This document shows, piece by piece, positions 1 to 9,963 of a stretch of 64,000 bases of DNA (its first letter is position 1; the number at the start of each line of letters is the position of its first letter). Under the pieces are notes generated by a model. That model searched no databases. It was not told the origin of the DNA and worked only from the letters and a program-made list of their open reading frames with translations. The stretch is from Pseudoduganella lurida (GTDB lineage: Bacteria; Pseudomonadota; Gammaproteobacteria; Burkholderiales; Burkholderiaceae_D). The stretch lies in the NCBI RefSeq assembly GCF_007830455.1, contig NZ_VLLB01000003.1:372001-436000 (forward strand). Direction: 5' to 3'. The position numbers and the translations under genes were made by a program.

Positions 1-458
1 TCGTGCCGCTGAACAAGAAATACCCGCTGGCCGAGCTGCTGGCCGCCTGCAAGCGCTATCTCGAATTTGCGCCGCGCGACTTCATCACCTTCGAATACTG
101 CATGCTGGACGGTTTCAACGACAGCGACGAGCATGCGCGCGAGCTGGTCGCGCTGGTCAATCACCCCGTGTACGGCGTGAATTGCAAGTTCAACCTGATT
201 CCGTTCAACCCCTTCCCGGAGTCGGGCCTGACGCGTTCGAAAAATCCCCGCATCAAGGCTTTTTCCGAAGTGCTGATGAATGCTGGTATCGTGACGACCA
301 TTCGCAAGACCCGCGGCGACGATATCGACGCCGCCTGCGGCCAGCTGGCCGGCGAGGTGAAGGACCGTACCCGCGTGCAGCAGCGCATGGAAAAAATGAC
401 GGAATATCAAGCCAAATTCGGTGCCGATTTCGGCAAGATCGTGGAGATCCGCTCCTGA
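1..458 (+). CDS. rlmN: RlmN, dual-specificity 23S rRNA/tRNA adenine-C2 methyltransferase (3' part)
   Basis: The reading frame enters from the left edge, so only the C-terminal ~151 residues are present. RlmN is a radical SAM enzyme that methylates C2 of A2503 in 23S rRNA and A37 in some tRNAs. The visible part has the family's late barrel motifs [14 protein letters not shown] and [12 protein letters not shown], followed by [15 protein letters not shown]. In that last motif the Cys (codon at 336-338) matches the methyl-carrying cysteine of the family. The radical SAM CxxxCxxC cluster lies outside the window. The stop codon overlaps the ATG of the next gene (ATGA at 458), so translation is probably coupled to pilW. 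The family assignment is secure; the start is not visible. Confidence 0.95.
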   Translation, partial: VPLNKKYPLAELLAACKRYLEFAPRDFITFEYCMLDGFNDSDEHARELVALVNHPVYGVNCKFNLIPFNPFPESGLTRSKNPRIKAFSEVLMNAGIVTTIRKTRGDDIDAACGQLAGEVKDRTRVQQRMEKMTEYQAKFGADFGKIVEIRS

Positions 459-1303
459 TGCGGGGCGCCGCCCAGCGCCGCGTCCGCCTGATCGGCCCCC
501 TCGTGGCCGGCATGGCGGCGTGCACGCTGCTGGCGGCCTGCGCGGGCCCGGGCGGCACGGCCAACGGGGCCGGTGCCACCAGCGGCAAGGCGGACCTGCC
601 CACTCTGTCGGATGCCACGGCAGCGCAGAAGCGCGCCCAGATCCGCCTGCAGCTGGCGGTCGGCTACTACGAACAGGGCCAGCTGCCGGTGGCGCTGGAC
701 GAGATCAAGAAGGCGATCGACGCCGATCCCGGCTATGCCGATGCCTATGGCGTGCGCGCGCTGATCTACATGGGCATGGGCGAAACCGTGCTGGCGGACG
801 ATAATTTCAAGCGCGCGCTGGCGCTGGCGCCGAACAATCCGGATGTGGCGAACAACTACGGTTCGTTCCTGTGCCAGAACGGCCGCGTGCCGGAATCGTT
901 CCGCTGGTTCGACGCGGCGCTGGCCAGCCGGCAGTACGCGTCGCCGGCCAAGGCGCTGAACAATGCCGGCAGTTGCGCGCTGAAAGTGAAGGATCTCGAC
1001 CGGGCCGAGAAGTACTTGCTGCAGGCGCTGCAGCTGGCACCGGACCAGCCGTCGGCCAACGCCAACCTGGCGCGGGTCTACTATGAGCGCCGCGACAACG
1101 TGCGCGCCAATTTTTTCATTACCCGCCTTGGCAAGATTGCCAGGGCCGACAGCCTGACGGCCGATGTGCTGTGGCTGGCGATTAAGGTGCAGCATCGGCT
1201 GGGCGACGACGGGGCGGAGCAGCAATGGGCAACGCAGTTGCGCCGCCGGCATGCCATGTCGCCCGAGTATGCTGCGTATCAACGTGGGGCGTTCGATGAG
1301 TGA
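458..1303 (+). CDS. pilW: PilW/PilF, type IV pilus biogenesis lipoprotein (TPR)
   Basis: The protein has 281 residues. The N-terminus carries a basic segment, a hydrophobic stretch and a lipobox LAAC (Cys at about 28), so it is a predicted outer-membrane lipoprotein. The rest is a chain of tetratricopeptide repeats, for example AVGYYEQGQLPVALDEI and PDVANNYGSFLCQNGRVPES. PilW/PilF is the pilotin that helps the secretin PilQ assemble in the outer membrane. The rlmN-pilW-rodZ-ispG-hisS order is conserved in proteobacteria and supports the call. It overlaps rlmN by one base and rodZ by 8 bases. I chose the ATG at 458 because the longer frame upstream reads through rlmN and would lose the signal peptide. 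Confidence 0.92.
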   Translation: MRGAAQRRVRLIGPLVAGMAACTLLAACAGPGGTANGAGATSGKADLPTLSDATAAQKRAQIRLQLAVGYYEQGQLPVALDEIKKAIDADPGYADAYGVRALIYMGMGETVLADDNFKRALALAPNNPDVANNYGSFLCQNGRVPESFRWFDAALASRQYASPAKALNNAGSCALKVKDLDRAEKYLLQALQLAPDQPSANANLARVYYERRDNVRANFFITRLGKIARADSLTADVLWLAIKVQHRLGDDGAEQQWATQLRRRHAMSPEYAAYQRGAFDE

Positions 1304-2321
1304 TACAGGGGTAACAATGGATTCAGAAGGGCAGAAACAGCCGCAAGGCGAGCCGCAGTCCGACAGCCGGCGCCATGCGGCGCCCGGTGCGCAGCTGGCC
1401 GCGGGGCGCGAAGCGATGGGCCTGAGCATTGAACAGGTGGCGGACCAGCTGAAGCTGGCACCGCGCCAGGTGGTGGCGCTCGAGCAGGGCGACTATGCGT
1501 CGCTGCCGAACATGGCCGTCACGCGCGGCTTCATCCGCGCCTATGCGAAGGTGGTGCGGCTCGATCCGGCGCCCCTGGTGGCGCAGATCGAAGTGGCGCC
1601 GGCCGTCGTCAACACCGAGCACGCGCCGATCAGGCGCGAGAAGATTCCCGCCAGCTTCTCGTCCTCGCGGTTCCCCACGCTGGCCTCGCGCCAGTCGAAG
1701 CCGAAAGGCTGGATCATCGGCGGCGTGGTGGTGCTGGCCGTCGTGGCTGCCGCCGGCGCCTGGCAGGCCGGCCTGATCACGCTGCCCGCGTTCCACAAGA
1801 CCGCCTCGACGGAAGTGCCCGCCACCGTTGCCGGCACGGCGTCGACGACGCCGTCCGCGCCCATCCAGACCAACGTGCCGCTGGTGCAGCCGCCGGCCTC
1901 GCCGGACAATACCGCGCCGCTGGTCACGGGGCCGGCCACGCCGCTCGTGACGGGCACGCCGGCCGAACCTGCCGCGGTACCGGCAACGACGCCAGCGGCA
2001 GCGCCGGCAGCGACGACGCCCGCAGTCACGCCACCGGCACCCGCCGCCGCGACGCCTGCTGCAGCAACGTCCGGAGCGCCGGGCGCCAACACGCTGACCC
2101 TCACGTTCGAGGAAGACTCGTGGGTGGAAATCCGCCGCCCCGGCACGTCGTCGCTGATCTCGCGCCTCGTCAAGGCGGGCAGCACGGAAACCTTTGAAAT
2201 CGACCGCCAGGCGACGCTCATCGTCGGCAAGCCGGACGGTGTGCGCGCCACGCTGCGCGGCCAGCCGCTGGCCCTGCCGAAGGTCGCGAACGGCACCATT
2301 TCCCGCGTCCAGATCAAGTAA
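1296..2321 (+). CDS. rodZ: RodZ, cytoskeletal/shape protein with HTH domain
   Basis: The protein has about 341 residues. A helix-turn-helix domain (around [19 protein letters not shown]) is followed by a linker, one transmembrane helix at about 138-163 ([19 protein letters not shown]), a Thr/Pro/Ala-rich periplasmic linker and a C-terminal DUF4115 beta domain from about residue 265. This is the full RodZ layout. RodZ links MreB filaments to the cell-wall elongation machinery. The ATG at 1296 overlaps the end of pilW. A second ATG at 1317, with GGGG just upstream, is an alternative start. The stop overlaps the ATG of ispG by one base (TAATG), so the genes are probably in one transcript. Confidence 0.93.
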   Translation: MSDTGVTMDSEGQKQPQGEPQSDSRRHAAPGAQLAAGREAMGLSIEQVADQLKLAPRQVVALEQGDYASLPNMAVTRGFIRAYAKVVRLDPAPLVAQIEVAPAVVNTEHAPIRREKIPASFSSSRFPTLASRQSKPKGWIIGGVVVLAVVAAAGAWQAGLITLPAFHKTASTEVPATVAGTASTTPSAPIQTNVPLVQPPASPDNTAPLVTGPATPLVTGTPAEPAAVPATTPAAAPAATTPAVTPPAPAAATPAAATSGAPGANTLTLTFEEDSWVEIRRPGTSSLISRLVKAGSTETFEIDRQATLIVGKPDGVRATLRGQPLALPKVANGTISRVQIK

Positions 2322-3592
2322 TGAGCTCTTACGAAACAAACACCGCCATCCCGTCCGGTCCCCTCGCGCGCCGCAGCAGCCAGGGCGTGCTGGTCGCGCA
2401 CGGCGACCGCAAGGTCTGGGTCGGCGGCGCCCACCCGGTCGTCGTGCAGTCGATGACGAACACGGATACCGCCGATGCCGTCGGTACCGCCATCCAGATC
2501 AAGGAACTGGCCCGCGCCGGCTCCGAGCTGGTGCGCCTGACGGTGGACCGGCCGGAAGCGGCGCAGGCCGTGCCGTACATCCGCGACCAGCTCGACAGGA
2601 TGGGGGTCGACGTGCCGCTGGTGGGCGACTTCCACTACAACGGCCACACGCTGCTGACGGAATACCCGGACTGCGCCGCGGCGCTGTCGAAGTACCGCAT
2701 CAACCCCGGCAACGTGGGCAAGGGCGCCAAGCGCGACACGCAGTTCGCCCAGATGATCGAAGTGGCGATCCGCCACCAGAAGCCGGTGCGCATCGGCGTC
2801 AACTGGGGCTCGCTCGACCAGGCGCTGCTGGCCCGCATCATGGACGAGAACGCGGCACGCGCCAACCCATGGAGCGCGCAGGCGGTGATGTACGAAGCGC
2901 TGATCACATCCGCCATCGAGAACGCCGTGCGCGCCGAGGAGATCGGACTGGGACGGGACAAGATCGTCCTGTCCTGCAAGGTCTCCGGTGTGCAGGACCT
3001 GATCGCCGTGTACCGCGAACTCGCGAAGCGCTGCGACTACGCGCTGCACCTGGGCCTGACGGAAGCGGGCATGGGCAGCAAGGGCATCGTCGCCTCCACG
3101 GCCGCGCTGTCCGTGCTGCTGCAGGAAGGGATCGGCGACACGATCCGCATCTCGCTCACACCGGAACCCGGTGGCGACCGCACGAAGGAAGTCATCGTCG
3201 GCCAGGAAATCCTGCAGACGATGGGGCTGCGCAAGTTCATGCCGATGGTGATCGCATGCCCGGGTTGCGGCCGCACCACGTCCACCACGTTCCAGGAGCT
3301 GGCGGACGATATCCAGACCTTCCTGCGCGAGCAGATGCCGGAATGGAAGAAGAGCTACCCGGGCGTGGAGGCGATGAACGTGGCCGTGATGGGCTGCATC
3401 GTCAACGGCCCCGGCGAATCGAAGCACGCCAATATCGGCATCAGCCTGCCCGGCACGGGCGAATCGCCGGCCGCGCCGGTGTTCGTCGACGGCCAGAAAT
3501 TCGCCACCTTGCGCGGCGAAGGCATCGTGCAGGAATTCCAGCAGATCGTGCTCGATTACGTGCAGAAGAACTACTCACCAGTCACCGTATAA
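2321..3592 (+). CDS. ispG: IspG, 4-hydroxy-3-methylbut-2-enyl diphosphate synthase
   Basis: The protein has 423 residues, the normal length for the two-domain bacterial enzyme. IspG (GcpE) performs the penultimate step of the MEP isoprenoid pathway, converting MEcPP to HMBPP with a [4Fe-4S] cluster. The cluster ligands are visible: CPGCG (Cys 313 and 316) and GCIVNGPGE (Cys about 359, plus the conserved Glu). The N-terminal TIM barrel motif [13 protein letters not shown] is also intact. It starts within the rodZ stop and is followed 19 bases later by hisS, an arrangement conserved in many Gram-negatives. Confidence 0.97.
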   Translation: MSSYETNTAIPSGPLARRSSQGVLVAHGDRKVWVGGAHPVVVQSMTNTDTADAVGTAIQIKELARAGSELVRLTVDRPEAAQAVPYIRDQLDRMGVDVPLVGDFHYNGHTLLTEYPDCAAALSKYRINPGNVGKGAKRDTQFAQMIEVAIRHQKPVRIGVNWGSLDQALLARIMDENAARANPWSAQAVMYEALITSAIENAVRAEEIGLGRDKIVLSCKVSGVQDLIAVYRELAKRCDYALHLGLTEAGMGSKGIVASTAALSVLLQEGIGDTIRISLTPEPGGDRTKEVIVGQEILQTMGLRKFMPMVIACPGCGRTTSTTFQELADDIQTFLREQMPEWKKSYPGVEAMNVAVMGCIVNGPGESKHANIGISLPGTGESPAAPVFVDGQKFATLRGEGIVQEFQQIVLDYVQKNYSPVTV

Positions 3593-3611
3593 ACAGTTTA
3601 TTTCCCAGTTC

Positions 3612-4964
3612 ATGTCTGACAATAAAAAACCTGAAAAGATCACCGCCGTCAAAGGGATGCCCGACGTCCTGCCGGCCGATGCCCACCTGTGGGAGATCTT
3701 CGAGAACACCGCGCAGTCGATCCTGCAGAGCTACGGCTACCAGAACATCCGCACGCCGATCGTCGAGGAAACCCGCCTGTTCGCGCGCGCCATCGGCGCC
3801 GTGACCGACATCGTCGAGAAGGAGATGTATTCCTTCGAGGATTCGATGAACGGCGACCTGCTCACCCTGCGTCCTGAAGGCACGGCCGGCGTGGTGCGCG
3901 CCGTGCTGGAACATAACCTCGTCTACGACGGCCCGAAACGGCTGTGGTACAAGGGCCAGATGTTCCGCCACGAGCGTCCGCAGCGTGGCCGCTACCGCCA
4001 GTTCCACCAGTTCGGCGCGGAAGCCGTGGGCTTCACGGGCCCGGACATCGACGCGGAACTGATCCTGCTGTGCCGCCGCCTGTGGGACGACCTGGGCCTG
4101 CCGGACATCCGCCTGGAGATCAATTCGATCGGCGACGCGGCCGAGCGCGCGGCGCACCGCGTGGACCTGATCAAGTACCTGCAGCAGCATGAGGAAGTGC
4201 TGGATGCGGATGCCAAGCGCCGCCTGCACACCAACCCGCTGCGCATCCTCGACACGAAGAATCCGGCGCTGCAGGACATCGTCAACAACGCGCCGAAGCT
4301 GATGGACTACCTGGGCGCCGAGTCGCTGGCCCACTTCAACGGCGTGCGCAACCTGCTGGACCGCAATGCCGTGCAGTACACGGTGAACACGCGCCTGGTG
4401 CGCGGCATCGACTACTACAACCGCACCGTGTTCGAATGGGTGACGGACGAACTGGGCGCGCAGGGCACCGTCTGTGCCGGCGGCCGCTACGACCCGCTGA
4501 TCGAGCAGTTCGGCGGCAAGCCGACGCCGGCCGTGGGCTTCGCGATGGGCATCGAACGCCTGATCGAGCTGATGAAATCGGCCGGCGACACGGCCGCGCC
4601 GAACCAGTGCGACGTCTACCTCGTGCACCAGGGCGAAGAGGCGCAGCTGCAGGCCTTCATCCTGGGCGAACGCATCCGCGACGCCGGCCTGGACGTGATC
4701 CTGCACTGTGCCACGCCGGCCGGCGCCGGCTCGTTCAAGAGCCAGATGAAGAAGGCCGACGGCAGCGGCGCCTCGTTCGCCATCATCATCGGTGCCGACG
4801 AAGTGGCCAGCAACACCGCCAGCGTGAAGGCGCTGCGCGGTGAAGAGGGCGAACAGCAGCAGGCTTCCGTGGTGTTCGAGGAAGTCGTCGACTACATCGT
4901 CGCGCAGATCACCGGCGGCCACGAATGTGGCGAAGACTGCGACGATCACATGCACCACCATTAA
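3612..4964 (+). CDS. hisS: HisS, histidine-tRNA ligase
   Basis: The protein has 450 residues and is a class II aminoacyl-tRNA synthetase. Motif 2 is visible as [19 protein letters not shown], and the histidine-binding signatures [13 protein letters not shown] and [15 protein letters not shown] are intact. A C-terminal anticodon-binding domain follows from about residue 335. It charges tRNA-His. The last 16 residues ([16 protein letters not shown]) form a Cys/His/Asp tail that resembles a metal ligand set and is not part of the standard synthetase fold. The tail is followed directly by the stop. The gene lies 19 bases after ispG and 17 bases before the next gene. Confidence 0.96.
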   Translation: MSDNKKPEKITAVKGMPDVLPADAHLWEIFENTAQSILQSYGYQNIRTPIVEETRLFARAIGAVTDIVEKEMYSFEDSMNGDLLTLRPEGTAGVVRAVLEHNLVYDGPKRLWYKGQMFRHERPQRGRYRQFHQFGAEAVGFTGPDIDAELILLCRRLWDDLGLPDIRLEINSIGDAAERAAHRVDLIKYLQQHEEVLDADAKRRLHTNPLRILDTKNPALQDIVNNAPKLMDYLGAESLAHFNGVRNLLDRNAVQYTVNTRLVRGIDYYNRTVFEWVTDELGAQGTVCAGGRYDPLIEQFGGKPTPAVGFAMGIERLIELMKSAGDTAAPNQCDVYLVHQGEEAQLQAFILGERIRDAGLDVILHCATPAGAGSFKSQMKKADGSGASFAIIIGADEVASNTASVKALRGEEGEQQQASVVFEEVVDYIVAQITGGHECGEDCDDHMHHH

Positions 4965-4981
4965 TATCGAAAGAGACAGAC

Positions 4982-5638
4982 ATGGCATTCGATCACGAAG
5001 AACAAGAACAGCTCGACACCCTGAAGGCGTGGTGGGCGAAGTACGGCAATGCGGCGACCTGGGTGGTCGTCGCGGGTCTGGCGGCTTACTCCGGCTGGAC
5101 CGGCTGGCAGTACTACCAGCGCACCCAGGCCGTCGAGGCGTCGTCGCTGTACGACGCGCTGCAGGAAGCGAACGGCAAGGACAATGCGAAGGTGCAGCGC
5201 GCTGCCGCCGACATCGAGAAACGCTACGGCAGCACGTCGTATGCGGCGATGGGCGCGCTGACGGCCGCCAAGAGCGCCTTCGATGCGAACGACCTGAAGA
5301 CGGCGAAAGCCCAGCTGCAGTGGGCGATCGAGCATGGCAACGACGAGTACAAAACGGTCGCCAAGATCCGCCTGGCCGGCGTGCTGCTGGACGAGAAGGC
5401 CTACGACGAGGCGCTGAAAACGCTGGGCGGCGACGTGCCGGCGCAGTACACCGCATCCGTCAATGACCGCAAGGGCGATGTGCTGGCCGCGCAGAACAAG
5501 CTGGCCGAGGCGCGCGCCGCCTACCAGGCCGCGCTGGCGGGCATGGACAAGAAAAGCCCGGCACGCCAGCTCGTGGAGCTGAAGCTGGAAGCCGTCGGCG
5601 GCACGGTGCCGGAAGAGAAGCCGGCCGCCGCGGCCTGA
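4982..5638 (+). CDS. yfgM: YfgM-like ancillary SecYEG translocon subunit (TPR membrane protein)
   Basis: The protein has 218 residues. A short cytoplasmic N-terminus (DHEEQEQLDTLKAWWAKYG) is followed by one transmembrane helix at about 22-42. The periplasmic part has tetratricopeptide repeats and ends in an Ala/Pro tail. The layout and the position between hisS and bamB match YfgM, which in E. coli binds the SecYEG translocon with PpiD and chaperones exported proteins. The start ATG at 4982 follows a purine-rich GAAAGAGACAG. The function is inferred from family and synteny. Confidence 0.88.
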   Translation: MAFDHEEQEQLDTLKAWWAKYGNAATWVVVAGLAAYSGWTGWQYYQRTQAVEASSLYDALQEANGKDNAKVQRAAADIEKRYGSTSYAAMGALTAAKSAFDANDLKTAKAQLQWAIEHGNDEYKTVAKIRLAGVLLDEKAYDEALKTLGGDVPAQYTASVNDRKGDVLAAQNKLAEARAAYQAALAGMDKKSPARQLVELKLEAVGGTVPEEKPAAAA

Positions 5639-5717
5639 GCCCGACAGCATCCCGCGCGCGCTGCCATCGGCGGCGCGCCGCCACGGTACCAACGTAAGTC
5701 AGAACAAGGTTGAATCT

Positions 5718-6872
5718 ATGCGTATCACCGGTAAAGTAATCGGCGTGAGCCTGCTCTCCATGACGGCCGCCTGCAGCACGATGAACAAGCTCAATCCGTT
5801 CAAGGAAAAGGACAAGAACCCGCCCGCCGAGCTGGTGGACATCAAGTCGCCGATCGCGGCCAAGATCGTCTGGAAGCACTCGGCGGGCAAGGCCGGCCTG
5901 TACACGTTCTCGCCGGCGCTGGCCGACAACGCCGTGTTCGTGGCCGATACGGATGGCACGATCGAGCGTCTCGATGCCGCCACCGGCCGTTCGCAGTGGC
6001 GCGTGAAGGCCGGCACCGATCTGACGGCCGGCGTGGGCGCGAATGCGAAAACCGTCGCCGTGGGCGGCGTGAAGGGCACCGTGCTGGCATTCGATGCCGC
6101 CACCGGCAAGCAGCTGTGGAAGATCGAGGCTTCATCCGAGATCCTGTCCGCGCCGGCCGTGACCGATGAACTGGTGATCGTGCGCAGCATGGACAACAAG
6201 ATCGCCGCCTACGACACGAAGACGGGCGAGCGCAAGTGGTTCCTGCAGCGCACGACGCCGCCGCTCACGCTGCGCAATGCGCCGGGCATGGTGGTGGCGC
6301 AGCCGAACGTCTACGTGGCGCAGCCGGCCGGCAAGCTGCTGGCGCTGTCGCTGGCCAACGGCGTGCCGCGCTTCGAAGTGTCGGTGGCCGAGCCGCGCGG
6401 TACCACGGAGCTGGAACGCGTGTCCGACATCGGCGGCACGCCCGTCGTGCAGGGTGCCGACATCTGCACGGTCACGTACCAGGGCAAGGCCGGCTGTTTC
6501 GACCTGACCACGGGCGCGGCCAAGTGGACCAAGGCGACGTCGTCGGATGTCGGCGTGGGCGTCGACCAGCGCTTCGTGTTCGTTGCCGACGACAAGGGCG
6601 CCGTGTCCGCGTTCAGCCGCGAAAGCGGTGCCAGCGCGTGGAAGAACGACTCGCTGGGCAACCGCGTGCTGTCCACGCCGCTGTCGTACGGCCGCGTCGT
6701 CGCGGTCGGCGACTTCCAGGGCTATGTGCACCTGCTGTCGCGCGAAGATGGCGCGATGCTGGGCCGGATCGCCACCGACGGCAGCCCGATCAGATCGGTG
6801 CCGCTGGTCTCGGGATCGAACATGATCTTCCAGACCCAGTCGGGCACCGTGGCCGCCATCGCGGTCGAGTAA
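5718..6872 (+). CDS. bamB: BamB, outer-membrane protein assembly factor
   Basis: The protein has 384 residues. The N-terminal signal sequence ends in a lipobox-like TAAC (Cys about 18), giving a predicted outer-membrane lipoprotein. The rest is a PQQ-type eight-bladed beta-propeller with repeated blades such as DAATGRSQWRVKAG, DAATGKQLWKIEA and DTKTGERKWFL. BamB docks on BamA in the machine that inserts beta-barrel proteins into the outer membrane. Its place between yfgM and der is the conserved proteobacterial order. A 79-base gap precedes it. Confidence 0.95.
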   Translation: MRITGKVIGVSLLSMTAACSTMNKLNPFKEKDKNPPAELVDIKSPIAAKIVWKHSAGKAGLYTFSPALADNAVFVADTDGTIERLDAATGRSQWRVKAGTDLTAGVGANAKTVAVGGVKGTVLAFDAATGKQLWKIEASSEILSAPAVTDELVIVRSMDNKIAAYDTKTGERKWFLQRTTPPLTLRNAPGMVVAQPNVYVAQPAGKLLALSLANGVPRFEVSVAEPRGTTELERVSDIGGTPVVQGADICTVTYQGKAGCFDLTTGAAKWTKATSSDVGVGVDQRFVFVADDKGAVSAFSRESGASAWKNDSLGNRVLSTPLSYGRVVAVGDFQGYVHLLSREDGAMLGRIATDGSPIRSVPLVSGSNMIFQTQSGTVAAIAVE

Positions 6873-6944
6873 CAGATTTTTCAGTAATCCTTTCAACACC
6901 AAGCAGCACTGATGACCGCGCGAGCGGTTGAGTAGAAAACAAGA

Positions 6945-8291
6945 ATGAAGCCGGTAATTGCACTCGTGGGTCGCCCGAACGTCGGGAAATCGACCCTCTT
7001 CAATCGTCTGACCCGCTCGCGCGACGCGCTGGTGGCGGACCTCCCAGGGCTGACGCGCGATCGTCACTATGGCGAGGGCCGCGTCGGCGAACGTCCCTTC
7101 CTGGTCATCGATACCGGCGGTTTCGAACCGGTCGCGAAGGAAGGCATCATGTTCCAGATGGCCCTGCAGACCAAGCAGGCCGTCGCGGAGGCGGACATCG
7201 TCGTGTTCCTCGTCGACGGCCGCCAGGGCATGACGCCGCACGACAAGACCATCACGGACTTCCTGCGCCGCAGCGGCCGTCCCGTGCTGCTGGTCGTGAA
7301 CAAGGCCGAGGGCATGAAGTACACCTCCGCCGTGTCCGACTTCTACGAACTGGGCCTGGGCGATCCGTATGCGATCTCCGGCGCCCATGGCGATGGCGTG
7401 CACGACCTGGTGGACGAGGCGCTGGACAAGGCCTTCGCCGCCCGTCCCGAGAACGAGGAAGAGCTGCTGCCGGCCGAGCGGGGCATCAAGCTGGCCCTGG
7501 TGGGCCGCCCGAACGTGGGCAAGTCCACGCTGATCAATACGCTGCTGGGCGAAGAACGCGTGATCGCCTTCGACATGCCGGGCACCACGCGCGATTCGAT
7601 CGAGATTCCGTTCGAGCGCGACAACCAGCACTACACGCTGATCGACACGGCCGGCATCCGCCGCCGCGGCAAGGTGTTCGAGGCGATCGAGAAATTCTCG
7701 GTCGTCAAGACGCTGCAGTCGATCTCGGAAGCGAACGTGGTCGTGCTGATGCTCGACGCGCAGCAGGATATCTCCGAGCAGGATGCGCACATCGCCGGCT
7801 TCATCCTGGAATCGGGCCGCGCGCTGGTGGTGGCCGTGAACAAGTGGGACGGCCTGCAGTCGCACGAGCGCGACGAGATCAAGAACACGATGGACCGCAA
7901 GCTGGACTTCCTCGGCTTCGCCAAGACGCACTTCATCTCGGCGCTGAAGGGCACCAATATCGGCCCGCTGATGAAGGCCGTCGACTCGGCCTACCGCGCC
8001 GCGATGGCCGACCTGTCCACGCCGAAGCTCACGCGCGCATTGCAGGAAGCGGTGGAGAAGCAGGAGCCGAAACGCAAGGGCGGCCTGCGGCCGAAGCTGC
8101 GCTACGCCCACCAGGGTGGCATGAACCCGCCCGTGATCGTCATCCACGGCAATTCGCTGGACGCCATCAGCGAGCCGTACAAGCGCTATCTGGAAAAGCA
8201 TTTCCGCGATACGTTCCAGCTCGTCGGCACGCCGCTGCGCATCGAGCTGCGCACGGGCAAGAACCCGTTCGACAAGCGCGAGAAGAGCTGA
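6945..8291 (+). CDS. der: Der (EngA), tandem-GTPase ribosome assembly factor
   Basis: The protein has 448 residues with two consecutive GTPase domains. Each has its own P-loop: GRPNVGKST at about residues 9-17 and again at about 187-195. Each also has G3/G4 motifs, DTGG/NKAE and DTAG/NKWD. A C-terminal KH-like domain follows. Der is an essential GTPase for 50S subunit maturation. The start ATG at 6945 gives the usual [13 protein letters not shown]-terminus. A small palindrome CCATGCATGG followed by a T-rich run lies just past the stop (8304-8324) and may be a weak terminator. Confidence 0.97.
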   Translation: MKPVIALVGRPNVGKSTLFNRLTRSRDALVADLPGLTRDRHYGEGRVGERPFLVIDTGGFEPVAKEGIMFQMALQTKQAVAEADIVVFLVDGRQGMTPHDKTITDFLRRSGRPVLLVVNKAEGMKYTSAVSDFYELGLGDPYAISGAHGDGVHDLVDEALDKAFAARPENEEELLPAERGIKLALVGRPNVGKSTLINTLLGEERVIAFDMPGTTRDSIEIPFERDNQHYTLIDTAGIRRRGKVFEAIEKFSVVKTLQSISEANVVVLMLDAQQDISEQDAHIAGFILESGRALVVAVNKWDGLQSHERDEIKNTMDRKLDFLGFAKTHFISALKGTNIGPLMKAVDSAYRAAMADLSTPKLTRALQEAVEKQEPKRKGGLRPKLRYAHQGGMNPPVIVIHGNSLDAISEPYKRYLEKHFRDTFQLVGTPLRIELRTGKNPFDKREKS

Positions 8292-8505
8292 TCCCCGCTT
8301 CTTCCATGCATGGTAATTTTTTCACCATTTCAGCCGAACGCCCCCTGCATATTTCGCCAAAACAGGTTACAGTAGCCTCGAAGCATGTCCGTCGCCGCCC
8401 GGGTGTTTTCACTCTGCGGCAACGAGTACGGATGGCTTGAAATCTGGTGTTGAAATTTAGTGTTTCGCCTCCAATTCCAACAATACAACATCAACTGGAG
8501 CTGTT

Positions 8506-8742
8506 ATGAGCAATAAAGGGCAATTGTTACAAGACCCATTCCTGAACGCGCTGCGCAAAGAGCACGTTCCCGTCTCGATCTACCTCGTCAACGGCATCAA
8601 GTTGCAAGGTCATATCGAGTCGTTCGACCAATACGTGGTCCTGCTGCGTAACACCGTTACGCAAATGGTGTACAAGCATGCCATCTCGACGGTGGTGCCG
8701 GCCCGCGCCGTCAACCTCAACATTGACTCCGACGCGGAGTAA
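8506..8742 (+). CDS. hfq: Hfq, RNA chaperone
   Basis: The protein has 78 residues, a short Hfq without a long C-terminal tail, as usual in Burkholderiales. The Sm1 motif ([21 protein letters not shown]) and Sm2 motif ([10 protein letters not shown]) are both present. It forms a hexamer that pairs small RNAs with mRNAs. A good ribosome site (CTGGAG) precedes the ATG at 8506. The 214-base space upstream of it holds an AT-rich stretch near 8436-8460 that could contain the promoter; I could not pick out one clear -35/-10 pair. hflX follows 84 bases later. Confidence 0.98.
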   Translation: MSNKGQLLQDPFLNALRKEHVPVSIYLVNGIKLQGHIESFDQYVVLLRNTVTQMVYKHAISTVVPARAVNLNIDSDAE

Positions 8743-8826
8743 GGTGTTGATCGTAGCGACAACGCAGCAAGAGAGCCGCCCGCGCAGTTCCACGCGCAGT
8801 TTCACTTACCGTTCCCTGGCCACTCC

Positions 8827-9963
8827 ATGCGCGCAGCTTTAGTCGGTGTGGACTTCGGTCAGGGGGACTTTGCCGCCAGCATCGAAGAGTTGAACCTGCT
8901 CGCGCGTTCCGCGGGAGCGGAGCCCGTCACCACCGTGACGGGCAAGCGTTCCAGTCCGGACGCAGCGTATTTCGTCGGCAGCGGCAAGGCCGATGAAATC
9001 GGTCATGCCGTGCAGGACCATGCGCTGGAAATCGTCATCTTCAATCACGCCCTGTCGCCCGCGCAGCAGCGCAACCTGGAAAAGCGCCTGAATGTCCGGG
9101 TGCTGGACCGTACCAGCCTGATCCTCGATATCTTCGCCCAGCGGGCCCAGAGCCACGAGGGCAAGCTGCAGGTCGAGCTGGCGCAGCTGCAGCACCTGTC
9201 CACCCGCCTGATCCGCGGCTGGACCCACCTGGAACGGCAGAAGGGCGGTATCGGCCTGCGCGGTCCCGGTGAAACCCAGCTGGAGACCGACCGCCGGCTG
9301 ATCGGCGAAAGGGTCAAGGCCCTGCGGGCCCGTCTCGCCAAGCTGCGCAAGCAGCACGAGACGCAGCGCCGTGCGCGCGGTCGCAACCAGACATTTTCCG
9401 TGTCCCTCGTCGGCTACACCAATGCCGGCAAATCCACGCTCTTCAATACCATGACGAAGGCCGGCGTCTACGTGGCGAACCAGCTGTTCGCCACGCTGGA
9501 CACCACGTCCCGCCGCATCTACATGGGCGAGGAGGCCGGCAATGTCGTGGTCAGCGACACGGTCGGCTTCGTGCGCGAGCTGCCCCACCAGCTGGTGGCG
9601 GCATTCCGCGCCACGCTGGAGGAAACCATCCACGCCGACCTGCTGCTGCATGTCGTCGACAGCGCCAGTCCGGTGCGGATGGAGCAGGTCGAACAGGTCA
9701 ACGAAGTGCTGCGCGAGATCGGCGCAGACCATATTCCCCAGATCCTCGTGTGGAACAAGATCGATGCCGCCGGGCTGGACCCGACGGTCGAGCGTGATGA
9801 GCATGATAAGATTTCACGCGTATTCATCAGCGCCCACACGGGTGCCGGCCTGGATCTGCTGCGGGCAGCGATCACCGAGACAGCCCAGGCTCACCGGGCA
9901 GCGAACGGCGGCAGCAGCAATGCGCAGCCGGGCGAAGCCATTTCCACTTTCACCGATGTCTAA
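8827..9963 (+). CDS. hflX: HflX, ribosome-splitting GTPase
   Basis: The protein has 378 residues. The HflX N-terminal domain contains the signature GLRGPGETQLETDRR. It is followed by an Obg-like GTPase domain with P-loop GYTNAGKST at about 196-204, G3 DTVGF and G4 NKID. HflX dissociates stalled or hibernating 70S ribosomes, notably under heat stress. It sits between hfq and hflK as in many proteobacteria. Its stop overlaps the proposed start of hflK. Confidence 0.95.
   Translation: MRAALVGVDFGQGDFAASIEELNLLARSAGAEPVTTVTGKRSSPDAAYFVGSGKADEIGHAVQDHALEIVIFNHALSPAQQRNLEKRLNVRVLDRTSLILDIFAQRAQSHEGKLQVELAQLQHLSTRLIRGWTHLERQKGGIGLRGPGETQLETDRRLIGERVKALRARLAKLRKQHETQRRARGRNQTFSVSLVGYTNAGKSTLFNTMTKAGVYVANQLFATLDTTSRRIYMGEEAGNVVVSDTVGFVRELPHQLVAAFRATLEETIHADLLLHVVDSASPVRMEQVEQVNEVLREIGADHIPQILVWNKIDAAGLDPTVERDEHDKISRVFISAHTGAGLDLLRAAITETAQAHRAANGGSSNAQPGEAISTFTDV

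Noticed and set aside
6132..8201. Long antisense frame over bamB and der
   Set aside because: It mirrors strongly supported genes, is rich in Arg/Gln/His/Val and has no domain features.
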